DNA of 64,000 nucleotides from Chelonoidis abingdonii (taxonomy: Eukaryota > Chordata > Testudines > Testudinidae). The notes under the pieces were generated by a model. That model worked only from the letters and a program-made list of their open reading frames with translations. It searched no databases and was not told the origin of the DNA. Numbering within the stretch: the first letter of the stretch is position 1; every line of letters starts with the position of its first letter. The stretch lies in contig NC_133769.1 in the NCBI RefSeq assembly GCF_003597395.2, positions 179,544,108-179,608,107 of the forward strand. The letters are read 5' to 3'. Both the position numbers and the translations under genes were made by a program. This document shows positions 1 through 11,724 of this stretch, one piece after another.

Positions 1-960
1 TGGGAGATTTAGCATTTGGGAGCACTGCTAACCTAACAAGAGTCAATCCAGCTAAAATGTATCATTTCAGACACTACTCTTGAAATTATTGCATTTACAG
101 ATTGAACTCATAATCTGCCATCAACATTAAGCAAACAGGTAACTTTATACTTTTTAAAAATCCTTCTTGGGCAGGACTGGACAGCTCAAGTGAATGGGAC
201 ACAGAGTCTTTCACCTTTTGTTCACAGGTTCTGTTGTAGTCAAGATCAGTAGTATTCAAAATTCCATCGCATCGAATGGGTGTTTGGAGATCTATGAGAA
301 ATGAATTGGTGGGTCTCAGGATATTTAAAAACCCACACCCATAACAAATGTCACTCAAGGGAAGTCTCAGCAAAAAGGCTAAGGATTGAGTGAACCCTGG
401 AGACTGTACTTTCTCACTCCTAGAATGAAAGGTCAATACAGAATATCACAAAGGTAGTGTTGCCAGTTATCATGATTTTATTGCGAGTTTTGTGATATTG
501 GGTGTTATTCTTAAAGCCCCAGTTCCTGGAGTCAGTTGATCACAGGAGAATCTCAGCTTTTGTTTTTAAAAGATAAGTTTCTAGCCCTCCGGGTTGTGGA
601 GAAAAGGTCAAAAACATGATTCAAATGCACCCCAAAATCTCAGAATCCAGACAGCAAATTAAATGGTATTTAAATCAATCTCATGATTTTCCAGTGCTAG
701 GGGTTAGCATAGGCTAGGCTCACCCCAGAAAGGAACAAGATCAGTATTAGCAGGTTGCTAGTGTTGTTTCCCCGCCTGATGGAAACAAGTGCTATTTTCC
801 CTTATAACTGTGTTACTTTATGTAGTAGGCATGAATTTCTGAGTGAGCAGGTCAGATGGTGCACATCCATGTGGCTATGAATGATTCACCAACGGGTGTT
901 GCACCAGGCAAAGGTGTGAATGGCTGTGCAGGATGAGCACTGGGATGAGGAGGCCAGATA
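1..960. other. Probable TIMMDC1 intron 1, nothing recognised
   Basis: AT-rich sequence with no exon of TIMMDC1 or other protein seen on either strand. Confidence 0.5.
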
Positions 961-965
961 AGGAC

Positions 966-1002
966 AGCAGAGAGAGAGAGAGAGAGAGAGTGTGTGTGTG
1001 AG
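966..1002. repeat. (AG)n/(TG)n microsatellite
   Basis: A run of AG dinucleotides followed by TG dinucleotides. Confidence 0.9.
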
Positions 1003-1059
1003 CGCGGGCGAGATGGGCAGATGGATGGGGGGGATGTGGGGGGGGAGGGATGGATGGAA

Positions 1060-1345
1060 GACTGGATAGATAACCACAGCAGAGTGCATCTGTAGGGGCG
1101 GGGGGGGGCAGACAGACAGACAGGCACAATCACAGCAAGGTGTGTGTGTTGGGGGACACAGATAACCACGGTGCTGGAGAGGGAACAGACAACCACAGCA
1201 GTGTGTGGGTGGAGAGAGAGACAGAGGGGACACAACCACAGCAGAGCATGTGTGTGTGTCGGGGAGGGGAGACAGACACACACAGAAGCACACGACCACA
1301 GCAGTGTACGCGGAGGGGCGCGCGCACACACACGTGCGGAGGGGA
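1060..1345. repeat. Degenerate minisatellite
   Basis: The motif AACCACAGCA recurs at about 1072, 1129 (as AATCACAGCA), 1165, 1190, 1226 and 1292, separated by GT-rich and GACAGACA-rich spacers of 25-65 bp. It lies just inside the probable TIMMDC1 intron 1. Confidence 0.75.
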
Positions 1346-1840
1346 CGGGCTGCCCTGGCCCCTGCCCTTGCAGGCCCGGCCCGGCGCTACTCACTCGCGG
1401 CGCCAGAGCTCCTGCAGCCGCTCCCAGCCCGTGCCCGGGGGCTGCGCGGTGCCGACGTACCGGGGCGCCGAGGCCCAAGCTTCCAGGCCGCTCTTGGGGC
1501 CGCCATGCCCGGCTGCTGCCGCGGGACCCGCGAGCTGACTCCAGCCTCCGGCCCCGCAGCAGGGAGCGCCGCCCGGTCCGGACGCCTGGGTCCCCCCCAG
1601 CCATACCTCCGCGGCGGCAAGACGGGCCCCGCCTCGGCTCGGCTCCGCCCCTGCCGCCCCGGAGGCGCACGGCAAGCGGCGGCCTGGCCCCGGCCCGCCC
1701 CGCCCCTCACCCGCCAGGGGCCGGGCTGCAGCGCTGCTCGGTGCGCTGCACCAGAGCCCAGGGGGCAGCGCCCAGAGCGCGGCACGCGGGGATCTCGAGC
1801 CCTGGGCACAGGCGCTGCCTGGAGGTGGTTCCCATCCCAT
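1310..1840. promoter_or_regulatory. CpG island at TIMMDC1 5' end
   Basis: Dense CpG and G+C from about 1310 to 1840 with sharp fall-off on both sides. It overlaps the probable TIMMDC1 first exon. The 5' flank runs directly into a repeat fragment at about 1840-1905. Confidence 0.7.
1395..1506 (-). CDS. TIMMDC1: Probable first coding exon of TIMMDC1 (partial, frame conflict)
   Basis: TIMMDC1 is an inner-mitochondrial-membrane complex I assembly factor. On the minus strand one frame reads APRYVGTAQPPGTGWERLQE and LWRR, then meets a perfect GTGAGT donor at 1394-1389. This resembles the human exon 1 end ([20 protein letters not shown], from memory). The only nearby ATG (1506, MAAPRAAWKLG) is in a different frame, so joining them needs a frameshift. 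The in-frame upstream ATG at 1864 lies in repeat-derived sequence and is not credible. Either the assembly lacks or gained a base in this GC-rich stretch, or initiation is elsewhere. Support comes from the CpG island, from the donor, and from the position downstream of POGLUT1 in the same orientation, as in mammals. Later exons are outside the window. Confidence 0.55.
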
Positions 1841-1905
1841 ACCAGGGTTGACAGTTGGGTTCAATGGCTCTCAGCGCCGCCGCCCCAGGGAGCACAAGCA
1901 GCCAA
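1840..1905. repeat. Same repeat, copy 3, at the TIMMDC1 5' flank
   Basis: GGTTGACAGTTGGGTTCAAT and GGCTCTCAGC match the 32622 repeat. The minus-strand ATG at 1864 is repeat sequence, not a gene start. Confidence 0.6.
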
Positions 1906-2102
1906 GTGTACAGGCGCCCAAACAGTATACCAGGGGTTGGCAACCTTTCAGGTGCGATAAGTTGGCTACCCCTGCAATATGCCAACAGCAGCAGCTGTAC
2001 AGACACACAACTTGCATCCACTATAGACGGTAGCGTAGACATGGCCTAAGAGCCACCAGCCTAACACCAACACATTCTCTCTCCATTAACCAAGGAAAGC
2101 AC

Positions 2103-2146
2103 TTCACACACACACACACACACATTCTCTTTCTCTCTCTCTCCCT
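2103..2146. repeat. (CA)n/(TC)n microsatellite
   Basis: CA repeat followed by TCTCT tract. Confidence 0.9.
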
Positions 2147-2149
2147 AAC

Positions 2150-3540
2150 CCCCAATGGCTCGGAAGATGCATACCTACTTCTGACCAAAGAAAATCCTTT
2201 CCCCCAGCCCGCTTTCACTCCCTCTCTCTCTGGAGCTTGGAAGATGAATGCCTAGTGCTAAGCATAAGCAGCAGCTTTCAGCCAGGAGAAAGTAGAAAAC
2301 AAGGCAGCCCAGCTGCCCAAGATCCAGTGAACATACATACATTGGAATACACATCTCAGGAATAATGTCACCAACACTCACCATTTTATCACAAACTTCT
2401 TAGTTGTTTTGCCCACCCTGCCCCCAAACCCCAGTTCCTGGACTCAGCTGATTTTTGTGAGGAGCAGCTTGTATTCAAACAACAACAACAAAAAAAGGTA
2501 CGTTTGTAGACCTCATGGGTGTGGAGAAAAGCTTGAACATGACCCAAGAGGATCCGGTCGGCTCAGAAACCAGAAGCAAATAAAAATACCCCCACCCCAT
2601 TTATTATTTTTAAGCCAATCACATTAAGTGTAGGGACCTGAATGCTTGTGGTTGGTAAGACTGATAACTGCACTAGATTATTCAAATCCAAGAAGCCCCA
2701 AAAGGTTCCAACTCCAAATCCTGAAAACCTGGATTCCAGCTTAACAGAACCCACAAAAATAAACACCAATTTGCTTCTCAGGGTGCTTTCCAAAGCAACA
2801 GACCACGCAATATACAGTAGAGAGCAATCTACTCATAGGAAATAATTTGATGAAGTGTAATTTTTTTCCTGTTTCCAAATTATCCCAAAACAGACTGATT
2901 TCTACTCATTTGTTCATTATTAAAAAGTACCACTTTATGCAACCGTATTTCAGCCTATAGGCTAATTGTGAACTGTTCACTTCTGCAATTTATGGTGTCC
3001 GATTGCACACCTAACTTGTACAGTCTTGTTTCTGCTTTTTGATTGCCTGAACATTTTATAAGTGAGGAAGAAAAACAAAAATATTTCATGACGACCATGG
3101 AAACAGACACACAAGTTTCCCTAGGACTTAAACTTTGTCAACATTCATGTAAGAAAAAAAAATTACATGTACAAATATTTGTGGAAAACTAATAAAAAGG
3201 GTCACCAAGAACATTGGAGCAAAGTTGTAGCTTTTATTTGAACTAATGTTTATGAAGAAAGTTTGGCAATACTGGCCCACTTCTATTACACATGTAGCAC
3301 CACTGAAATACAAGCACCTCCAAAGTGGAACATGGCAGCCAGAACACAGTATGACAGCCCAGAAATGGGATATTCCAACCCTCACTTTATCAAAAATGAC
3401 TAGGGAATCTTTCATGTCCACACAAAGCACAAAAAGGACCTTGGTTTGTAAGATTTCATTGTCCTCCCTTCCCCAGTAAAGGGCAAGGAGCTCCATTTAT
3501 CTACTTCCAAAAGAGATACGGCAGGTTCAGCCCTATTGTG
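2150..3540. other. Intergenic, nothing recognised
   Basis: Ordinary AT-rich sequence; short ORFs are not protein-like. Confidence 0.5.
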
Positions 3541-3549
3541 ATTTGAATG

Positions 3550-3679
3550 TAGAGTGATCTGACAGTAAATGTGAAAAATGGGGACTAGGGTGGAGGTGGG
3601 GGGTAATAGGAACCTATATTAAAAAAAAGACCCCAAAATCAGGACTGTCCCTATAAAATCGGGTCATCTGGTCACCCTA
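3550..3679 (+). mobile_element. hAT-like MITE, 123-130 bp family, copy 1
   Basis: Ends read TAGAGTGATCTGACAG and CTGGTCACCCTA; internal text matches the copy at 18068. Flanks share TTTGA. Confidence 0.8.
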
Positions 3680-3969
3680 TTTGAGAAACAACTTCCTCCA
3701 ACCATACATTCAATCGTGATGCTTAGGTCATTCACACCAGTGCCTCTGCTTACGGTTCCTTACATTACAGTTCTCTGTATGTTCAGTAGGATAAAAGGAT
3801 ATTGAAAAAAATACAAGAAATGAAACCAAAGTTATATTCCTTTTTGAAAATGCAAAAATATAGTTCAGGGAAACCGTAACCATGCAGTACCCAGAACTGA
3901 TGAAATAAGAGAGAGTAGTACTTCCCCCCAGACCTCAGAATCTCCAATCCCGAGCTGGTCCTTGTGTAC

Positions 3970-4660
3970 TTTAGTGTTCATACCTTTATTCTTCTTTTTA
4001 AATTCTGACTGGAAAATTAGTGCTGATGCTCTGAGGCTGAGCTCTTGCTGCTTATACCCATTCAAAATGCTGCTGGAAATGATAATTTGCCTGGATCATT
4101 GCTCTGACTACATCATCCCTTTCTATTGCTCCATTGGCTCATCCTTCTCCATCTCATCGAGCACACTACATACCTTCACTTTCAGAGCCCTTCCCAGCCA
4201 ATCCTCACCTTACCTATCATATATGCCATTGAGTTGGCTCCTGCCTCTGCATTGCTAATGATGCCAGCCTTCATCACCCACTTGTTACATTTTTTAAAAG
4301 CACTTTCATATTCTTTCCCAGGCTGCCCCTCAAGCTTGGGAGGAGCTCACTATAAACACCTGCAAGATTATATCCTTGTTCTCCTTCAAATCCCTCCTTA
4401 AAGCTCCCCTTTGCCACGATGCCCAGAACAAACTTGACAAGAGTTAGCCAGCTGGTGTGCTGAGACCTCTGCCTATCATACTTACCAGTATTGGCTCACT
4501 GTTTCCTTGGGCTCCCCAGTCTCTGTCTGTAGTCGCCTGTTGACTCGTCTTAGACTCTCTGGGGCAGGCACTGTCTTTGTATTGCATTTGTACACCGCCT
4601 ATCACAGTAAGATCCTGGTCCTTAATGAGGGCTCCTAAACCACAGCTGCACTACAAATGA
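3970..4660 (+). repeat. Old LINE-like 3' region
   Basis: Contains AAATCCCTCCTTAAAGCTCC, CCCCTTTGCCACGATGCCC, GGGGCAGGCACTGTCTTTGT and GTACACCGCCTATCACAGTA, text of an ancient dispersed LINE 3' part. Any ORF here is degenerate. Confidence 0.55.
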
Positions 4661-4664
4661 TATA

Positions 4665-6300
4665 CTCACAGAATAGGGCAGTTTTAAACACACTGCGCCA
4701 AGAATGTGTAACAAATGTTACTCTGGAGGGAGAAATCACCCCTAGGATGGGGATGGGACTTCAGCCTCCTGCCAATGCAATCTTTGGCTTCTCTGCTGAG
4801 ACAGGCAGTAAGGGGGGCCAATTAGTTGCACCTGGTTTAGCGATGTGACCACCTGCCTACAAGGAAATGAACTTAGTTCCCTAAATTATTTCACATGGGC
4901 CACTGAATAGCTTTCAGGTGGTAACAATTTTTAATCTCTACCAGTTTTGGACAAGATTTTAACTAGTGATTTAAGGTATATCAACATTTATGGTGATGTG
5001 TAGAGTACTGACGCTGAACGCCCAGCTAGCATGGACATAAATAGCAGTGCAGATGGGGAGACATGGCTTAGGTGAGCAGAGTGCCCTCCATGCCTGAACC
5101 CCCACAGTATATACTCAACGTGGTTCTCTACACACCCAAAGAGTGCCTTCCATGTCTACACTATTTTTACAAGGGTAGGGCCCTGCTGCCTTCCTCAGTC
5201 ACGTGTAGCTACACACCACAGTGACAAAGGTGGACAGAGCCTGTCTTTCACTGTAGCATGTAGCAACACGTGTAGTGCCTGTATTCTACATGCTCCCTTA
5301 AGTACAGCTATAGCTTTAGATGCAAAAGGTTCCACTTCTCAATTCCATCCCCATGCGCTACCCAATTCCTTGAAAACCATCTCCTCAAAGAGAACAAATG
5401 GTAAGGAATGTATATATTGCTACATCCTGTTGGGAAGAACAGCTGTTGACTGTCCAGTTCCTTTATTATGATAGAATCATTCTTTTGGTTGAGAAATAAT
5501 TCAGCCAATAAAAAGCATTGTTTTTTGTTTTTAATCCAAAAGCATTTCATTAAAAACAAAAAGGGTTTAAAAATACAGTAGATAAATCTATCATTTCAGG
5601 TAATTCCATCTTCTCATTAAAACCCGTCATTCAAGCTTTTATTAAAAAGTCTTCCAATATTACACAGTTCTGACTCCAGTTATTCATTTCCTGATTTCAT
5701 TCTTTTATATGCTGGGTCAGCCCAGCCAGTGGTCCTGTAATTGGCGCTCTGCACTGGAAATTGATGTTTGCCTGTCATATCTAGTTCTTCCTGCCCTGTA
5801 CTGGGGCCTGATGTTGGGGTGTGTTTGTGTGTGAGAACTCTGCAGCACCCCAATCTGCCAAAAGTCAGAAATATCAGGTCATGACTTTTTCTACTACTTT
5901 GATTCAGTTGCCAAAGGAAAGGGTAAGTAGTTGCCTCCATCTCCGTTTCCACTCCCCACCCCACCAGTTATCTAAGTAGCACATGGCCAGCCAATGAGTT
6001 GCAGTACTTACATGAGATGCAAGAACCTCAAAAGAGTGACCCCAAGCAGTTGCTTACGCTGTGGTGCTTTCAGACAGTCTTAGCACTTTATTTCATTCTG
6101 CAGTGAGCCCACCACACAACTAAGGAGCCAAGTTGGCGGGCTGCAAAAAAGAAGTGCTCCAGTGACATCCAACCTTGCATATTCAAAGCCAATGTGCTGA
6201 GAATCATGCAAGCTGGTACTGTTAGCACAGCATGCACATGGTCTAAGGAGACAGAGTCTCAGCTCACAGAGACGGACAGTTCACAGCGTACATCGATAAG
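4665..6300. other. Intergenic, nothing recognised
   Basis: GTGTAGCTACACACCACAGT near 5204 and AACACGTGTAGTGCCTG near 5264 suggest a small old DNA-element fragment at about 5030-5310. No gene seen. Confidence 0.4.
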
Positions 6301-6336
6301 ACAGAGGAGGTTACTCACCCTGTGCAGTAACTGACA

Positions 6337-6517
6337 TTCCTCGATGAGTGTCCCTGTGGGTGCTCCACTCCAAGTGTTGGTGCGTCCCTATGCCTCTGCA
6401 CAGAGATTTTTACAGTACTCATACTGATCATGCACGCGCAGAGCCTTCCCCCACCCCTGCTCTGAGTGTACCTTAATAGTATGCGTGCATGACCAGTCTC
6501 CTCAGTTTCTTCTCTAC
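6337..6517. repeat. DIRS left inverted terminal repeat
   Basis: Starts TCGATGAGTGTCCCTGTGGG and GTGCTCCACTCCAAGTGTTG. It matches the reverse complement of 11902-12088 with moderate divergence, including the shared blocks GAGATTTTTACAG, TACTCATAC and GCGCAGAGCC and the TTCTCTAC end. Confidence 0.85.
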
Positions 6518-6565
6518 AATGGAGGCTACCCCAACTCAGAAGTAGAGGGGAGAAGGGCGGGTAGA

Positions 6566-6680
6566 GGAGCACCCACAGGGACACTCATCTCGAAGAATGT
6601 CAGTTACTCACTTTGTGCAGTAACCTCCTTCTTCTCCTCTTCGAGATGTCCCTGTAGGTGCTCCACTCCAGGTGGCTTAA
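6566..6680. repeat. DIRS internal complementary region
   Basis: Contains both an inverted copy (GGAGCACCCACAGGGACACT, near 6568) and a forward copy (near 6641) of the terminal sequence, back to back. This is the internal complementary region that DIRS elements are thought to use to template circle formation. It sits between the recombinase end and the left terminal repeat. Confidence 0.75.
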
Positions 6681-6689
6681 AAGCAGTGT

Positions 6690-8090
6690 ACCTCAAGGAG
6701 GTAGGGACTTTGGATTTGGTAGGAATGCAGTAGATAATACAGCTCTGCCTAATTGTGTATCAGAGAGAGGGCCGTGAGTAAGGGTACAGTGCTTAACAAA
6801 TGTGTGTTCAGAAGATCAAGTGGCCACTTTACAGATGTCAACCAAGGGAACTTTGCGTAGAAAAGCCATGGAAGTAGCCACAGATCTAGTGGAGTGAGTT
6901 CTGATGCCGACTGGAGGCGTAACCTTCTTTATCTGATAGCACAGTCAGAAAGACTCAGAAATCCAGTTTGAAAGTCTCTGGGTAGAAACAGGTGTCCCTT
7001 TGGAACACTCCGTGATGGAGACAAAGAGTCTAGAAGTGTTCCTAAAGGGCTTGGTTCTATCCAAATAGAAGCACAAAGCCCTGCGTACGTCTAATGTACA
7101 CACTGTGGATTCAAAAGAGTTTGCATATGATTTAGAAAAGAAGGTTGGTAGGTGTATCTGCTCATTGATGTGGAATGACGAATGCACCTTTGGAAGAAAT
7201 TAGGGGTGTAATCGAAGGGTAACCTGGTCTTTAAAAAATAGTGTATACGGTGGGTCTGCCACGAGAGCTGCTATTTCTCCTGCCCATCTGGCAGAGCCAC
7301 TAAGAATGCTGTTTTCATAGATGTAAAAGGGAGCAAGTGGCTAGGGGATCAAATGGTTGTTGAGTTAAGCAGGTTAATACTAAGTGAAGGTCCTACAGAG
7401 GGGTAGGAGGTCTAATGTCTGGGTATAAGGATTGGCATCGTTTGAGAAAACACTTGGTGACTGAATGAGCAAAAACAGAGGTATCGTCGATCTTGTCACG
7501 AAAAGTTGTAAGAGTGGCTAACTGGACTTTGATGGAGCTGAAAGAAAGGCCTGATTGCTTAAGGTCTAATAGCTAGTCAAGTATGAGCGGAAGAGGTGCA
7601 GAGGAAGTTGTTTAGTTGAACGCCATTGCGTGAATCGCTTCCACTTTCGGAGATAGGTGATGCGAGTAGATTGTGTTCCGCTATGTAGGACCACTCTTTG
7701 AACCTGCTCAGAGCATGCTAGTTCATTCTGGGAGAATCATATAGGAACCAAGCTTTGAGATGAAGCATGGACAGGTTGGGATGAAGAAATCGGCTGTGCT
7801 GCTGCGATAGGAGATTCGGAGTGAGGGGCAATGAAATTGGTGGGTGAAGTGACATTCTGGTGAGGAACGGAAACCACGGTTGTCTGGGCCACGACGGGGC
7901 AATCAGAATCACCGTAGCACGATCTGTTTGTATCTTTGTCAGAACTCTGTGGAGAGCTGGTATCAGGGGAAAAGCATAAAGTAAGTCCTGATGCCATGGG
8001 ACCATAAACGCACCAATCAAGGGAATGTTTGCCCAGTCCCTCTCTGGAGCAAAATTCGGGACACTTAGTGTTTTTCGCAATTGCAAAAAG
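6690..8090 (-). pseudogene. DIRS tyrosine recombinase remnant, catalytic Tyr replaced
   Basis: Begins with a linker (LIPALHRVLTKIQTDRATVI), then TYLRKWKRFTQWR of the recombinase core-binding region near 7640, and VRRALCFYLDRTKPFR with the first catalytic arginine near 7100. The HxxR motif is preserved as HSTR (6896-6885). In the final motif HTFVKHC the expected tyrosine is a cysteine (TGT at 6788-6786), and the tryptophan before it is TGA (6818-6816). Several other stops are present. By family role it would integrate the circular DNA intermediate; it cannot do so now. Confidence 0.82.
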
Positions 8091-8150
8091 GTCTATGGTT
8101 GGGTAGCCCCAAATGTGGAGTATGTTGCAGATGATCGTCTCATTTCTCTC

Positions 8151-8990
8151 TCATTCATGATCCCAGGAAAAGTGTCTGCTTAATTCATCCGCTGTGGTAT
8201 TTATAGCTCTGGGAAGATAGATGGCTGATATCTGGATGTTGTTCGCAGGGCACCAATTCCAGAGCTTCATGGCTTCTGTGAAAAGCGAGTGAGAGCGAGC
8301 TCCTCCCTGCCTGTTTACATAGAACATGCAAGAGATGTTGTCTGTCATTATCCATACATGTTTGTTGCAGATTAATGGGAGGAAGTGATGGCAGGCATTG
8401 CATATAGCTCGAAGTTCTAGGACATTTATGTGCAAGGAGGTTTCGGCTGAAGACCATAGCCCCTGGGCTGTGTGGTGGAAATGTGTGCACCGTACTCTGT
8501 GAGGGATGCATCGGTAGTCATTATGAGGAATGGAGCATCCTGGAGAAAGAGGACTTCTGAGCAGAGGTTGGAGGGAACTGTCCACCATAGGAGAGAGTCT
8601 TTGACTCTGAAAGGTATGGATAGAGGCTTGTTTAGAGTGTGCACATTCGTTCTGTAAATTGTAGCCAACCAAGCTTGGAAGCACCTCATGTATAGTTGTG
8701 CATTTTGGACCCTGAAAGTGCATGAGGCCGTGTGACCTAGTAGTTGTAGACAGACAGTCTCGAGAGGTGACCTGAGGACTGTTGCAAAGTTTCGTTGCCA
8801 TAACTTTATGCTGTTGAAGCGGTCGGGCGAGAGAGATGCTATTCCAGTCCGGGAGTCAAGGTGTGCTCCTATGAACTCCAGGTGCTGGGTAGGAGATAAT
8901 GTGGAATTGTTTTTATTTGTAGGTGGAGGGATAGGAAGCAAGTGACAGTGAGCTGTGTGAATCAAAGCTCTCCCTTGAGAGTTGAGGTGA
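8151..8990 (-). pseudogene. DIRS RNase H domain remnant
   Basis: Reads HLEFIGAHLDSRTGIASLSP, then TTDASLTEYGAHIS (first acidic residue), SLHINVLELRAICNACHHFL (glutamate), VWIMTDNISCMFYVNRQGG (TDN aspartate) and ADELSRHF at the end. These are the RNase H catalytic blocks fused after reverse transcriptase in DIRS elements. Frameshifts separate the blocks. Confidence 0.88.
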
Positions 8991-8993
8991 CAA

Positions 8994-9560
8994 TCAATCA
9001 TCGATGTAAGGAAATATTATGACCCCTTGTTTCCTGAGGTAGGCAGTGATTATGGGTAGGAGTTTGGAAAAAACATGGGGGGGGGGGTGTGGATAGGCTG
9101 AAGGGTAGCACCCTGTATTGAAAATGTGTCAAGCCAAGGGTAAAACGAAAGAAACGTCTGTGGGCCGGATGTACAGTCACACGAAAATAGGTGTCCCGTA
9201 GGTCGAGGGCTGAAAACCAATTGCTCTGTTCCAGCGCTGGTATTATGATGGTGAGGGTAACCATTTTTAACTTTTGCTTTTTGATGAATTTGTTGAGCTG
9301 CCTGAGGTAAGGATCAGTCACCATCCCCCGGTTTTCTTTTCTGTTAAGAAATAATGGGAATAAAACCCCTTCCCTCTGTGTCGTTCGGGCACAAGTTCCA
9401 CCGCTCCCAATAGAAGGAGGAGTTGTAATTCTTGGAGGAGCAGTTGCTTGTGAGAGAGATCCCTGAAGAGGGAAGGAGGCAAGAATAGGAAAGGGATGGA
9501 AAACCAATTGTGATGACCTCTATAACCCACTTGTTGGTAGTAATGTTCTGCCACTGATAG
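8994..9560 (-). pseudogene. DIRS reverse transcriptase remnant
   Basis: Contains GFYSHYFLTEKKTGGW, then LRQLNKFIKKQKLKMVTL, ALEQSNWFSALDLRDTYFRV and RRFFRFTLGLTHFQYRVLPF, which are reverse transcriptase blocks of the DIRS type. The catalytic YIDD is still encoded at 9008-8997 but in a shifted frame, and the following tryptophan codon is TGA (8996-8994). An earlier stop follows TGGW. Confidence 0.88.
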
Positions 9561-9804
9561 GAGAATAGTCGTAGGCAGTGTCCAAAAATAGGGACATACA
9601 GTGCAAGTGCTGAAGTGGGAACGTTGTTTTCTAAACCCTCGACCAAGGCTTCAGATCTGCTTATTAGTTGGAGGGGATTGAGATGCCGCCGAGCAATTGG
9701 GACGACGACGCTGGTATCTGGGTCTCTGGCGTTGCTGTTGCTCATGTGATCTATGGAAGTGCTAGGTATATGCAGGGTAGCGTGGACGCTGGTACGGTTG
9801 AGAT

Positions 9805-11724
9805 CTATATTGTTGCCTTCTGGTTGTAGGGGTTTGAATTCCTAAGGACCGGAGAGTTGCCCTTGAGTACTTCATTGAATGGAAGTACATCATTCGTTGT
9901 GGAGGCAGAGTTTGTCGCCGTCAAAGGAAAAATCTTCAATGGTATTCTGGACCTGTTGAGGAAAGGAAGAAGAGGAGAGCCATGAACCTCGGCAAATGAC
10001 CACTGCTGTAGCAGTGAATTTTGCTGCAATATTGGCTGCATCGAGAGCCGCTTGAAGAGCTGTATGTGAAATGATTTGTCCCTCGGAAACTAGAGCCATG
10101 AATTGTTGTCTCTTTTCTTCTGGAATGTCATCAATAAAGTCCATTAATTTTTTGTAATTTTTGTGGTCATATTTTGCCAGAACGAGTTTAATTAGCAATG
10201 CAAAATTGTAACGTGGAAGATGCGTATATTTTACGTCCGAACAGATCTAATCGGATGGGGTGGAGCAGGGAAACTGGTGTTTGGTCTTTTAGTTGACTGC
10301 ATCTACTACCAGCAAGTCTGGCGCTGGATGAATGAAAAGGAATTCAGAGCCCTTGGAAGGGATGAAGTACTTGCCGTCCTCTTGTTTACAGGTAGGTAGG
10401 CTTGCAGTGGAAGTCTGCCAGATGGCCGTAGCAGGTTCCAAAAGGGCTGCGTTGATCAGTAATGCAATCCTAGAAGAAGAGGGCTGCAGGATGTCCATTA
10501 ACTCATGCTGCTGTTCAGAAACCTCCTCCAAGTTAAGAATTAACTCACTGGCAACTTTTGAAAAGGTCTTGAAATTTTGAGAAGTCATCCAAAGATGTCG
10601 GAGGAGGAGGAGGAAGTAAGGCTTCATCAGGCATAACAAGTGGGTCTACTGGGTTGGAGGCATGTCGTGACTGATCCTGCAGTTGTGACGGTGCTGCCTG
10701 TTGCATTACGTCGGAGGCAAGTTCGTCAGCTGGTGGTGCCGGGCAGGTGTCTGGCATGGTGGTCTCGAGGATAAGATGCCCATGGAGCCCAATATTGCCA
10801 CTGTGGTGGGAAGGGCATAAGTGGTGCCATCCAGGGGTTTACGCACCATGGGACAGGATCCTGAGAGTAGGATGAGGTAATTTTTCTATGACCTCTATTG
10901 ATTGGGGTCTGAGGATGGGAGATTTGATATGGTGAAAATTCTCCCTGCAGTCCAGCTTCCTCATCACTGGAGAAAGTTTGTCCGGACCCTGACTAAGCAT
11001 TTGGAGAGAAGTAGGCATTAAGTAGGGGTGACTGCAGGATAGGTGACACCAGCCGGTCCCTTGACTGTGTAAATTGTGGTGCTGGAGCTCCTCTGTAAGG
11101 TGAGGACTGTGCAAGAGGAATCTGCTGTGAAGTTTCTCTGCACTGGTGTCCTGAGCATAGTTTCACTGCTGGCCAGCTCAGTGGGTGCCGCTGCTGGGAG
11201 AGCAATAACAGCCTGTGGGAGGGGTCAGGCATGTCAGAATGTGTCAGCCCCACTTCCTTTGTGGTGCCGAACAGTGCCATATGAGAGGCAGGCAACTGGA
11301 AGCCTGAAGCCTTGGCACTGGAGTTTTGTGTTACAGTCGCAGATGGGTTTCGCGCAGCGCTGGAAGAGCCCAGTGTGTCAAAAGTGCCCAGCTGGGAAAG
11401 CGCTGGGAGGGAGGCTGTAGACCTGCCCGGGGAAGTCTTCTCCCACAAAGTTCCCTTTGCGGGTGAGAGAAAGTGCTGTTCTTTAATCTTTGAGGCGGAG
11501 GGGGTGTGTGCAGCGGAGTCAGCACCCGGTCTGAAGCTAATCTTAGAGATTTCTGAAGGAAAAGCAGTTTTAGTCTCAGCTCCCTGTCCTTCCATACCCT
11601 GGATTTAAGCTTGCTGCAGTGGGCACATTTTGGGGTAAAATTTTATGCATTTTGAATGGCCATCTGAAAGAGGGATGGCATCATTGCAGGTAGAGCAGTG
11701 CTTAAAGCCTGAGGAGCCAGGCAT
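9805..11724 (-). pseudogene. DIRS gag-like ORF remnant
   Basis: Starts near 11724 with MPGSSGFKHCSTCNDAIPLS, a CxxC...DGHxxC zinc-knuckle-like beginning known from DIRS gag. It then runs through several frames broken by indels. Later blocks include LDDFSKFQDLF, LPTCKQEDGKYFIPSKGSEF and AKYDHKNYKKLMDFIDDIPE, followed by EEKRQQFMALVSEGQI. The protein is structural or RNA-binding by family analogy. No intact frame remains. Confidence 0.75.

Noticed and set aside
852..1670. Long minus-strand ORF (272 codons) and several overlapping ORFs on both strands at 0.85-1.96 kb
   Set aside because: They are produced by a stop-poor CpG island and microsatellites; the composition is low-complexity (Pro/Arg/Ser, HTHT) and only the short GTGWERLQELWRR piece resembles a protein.
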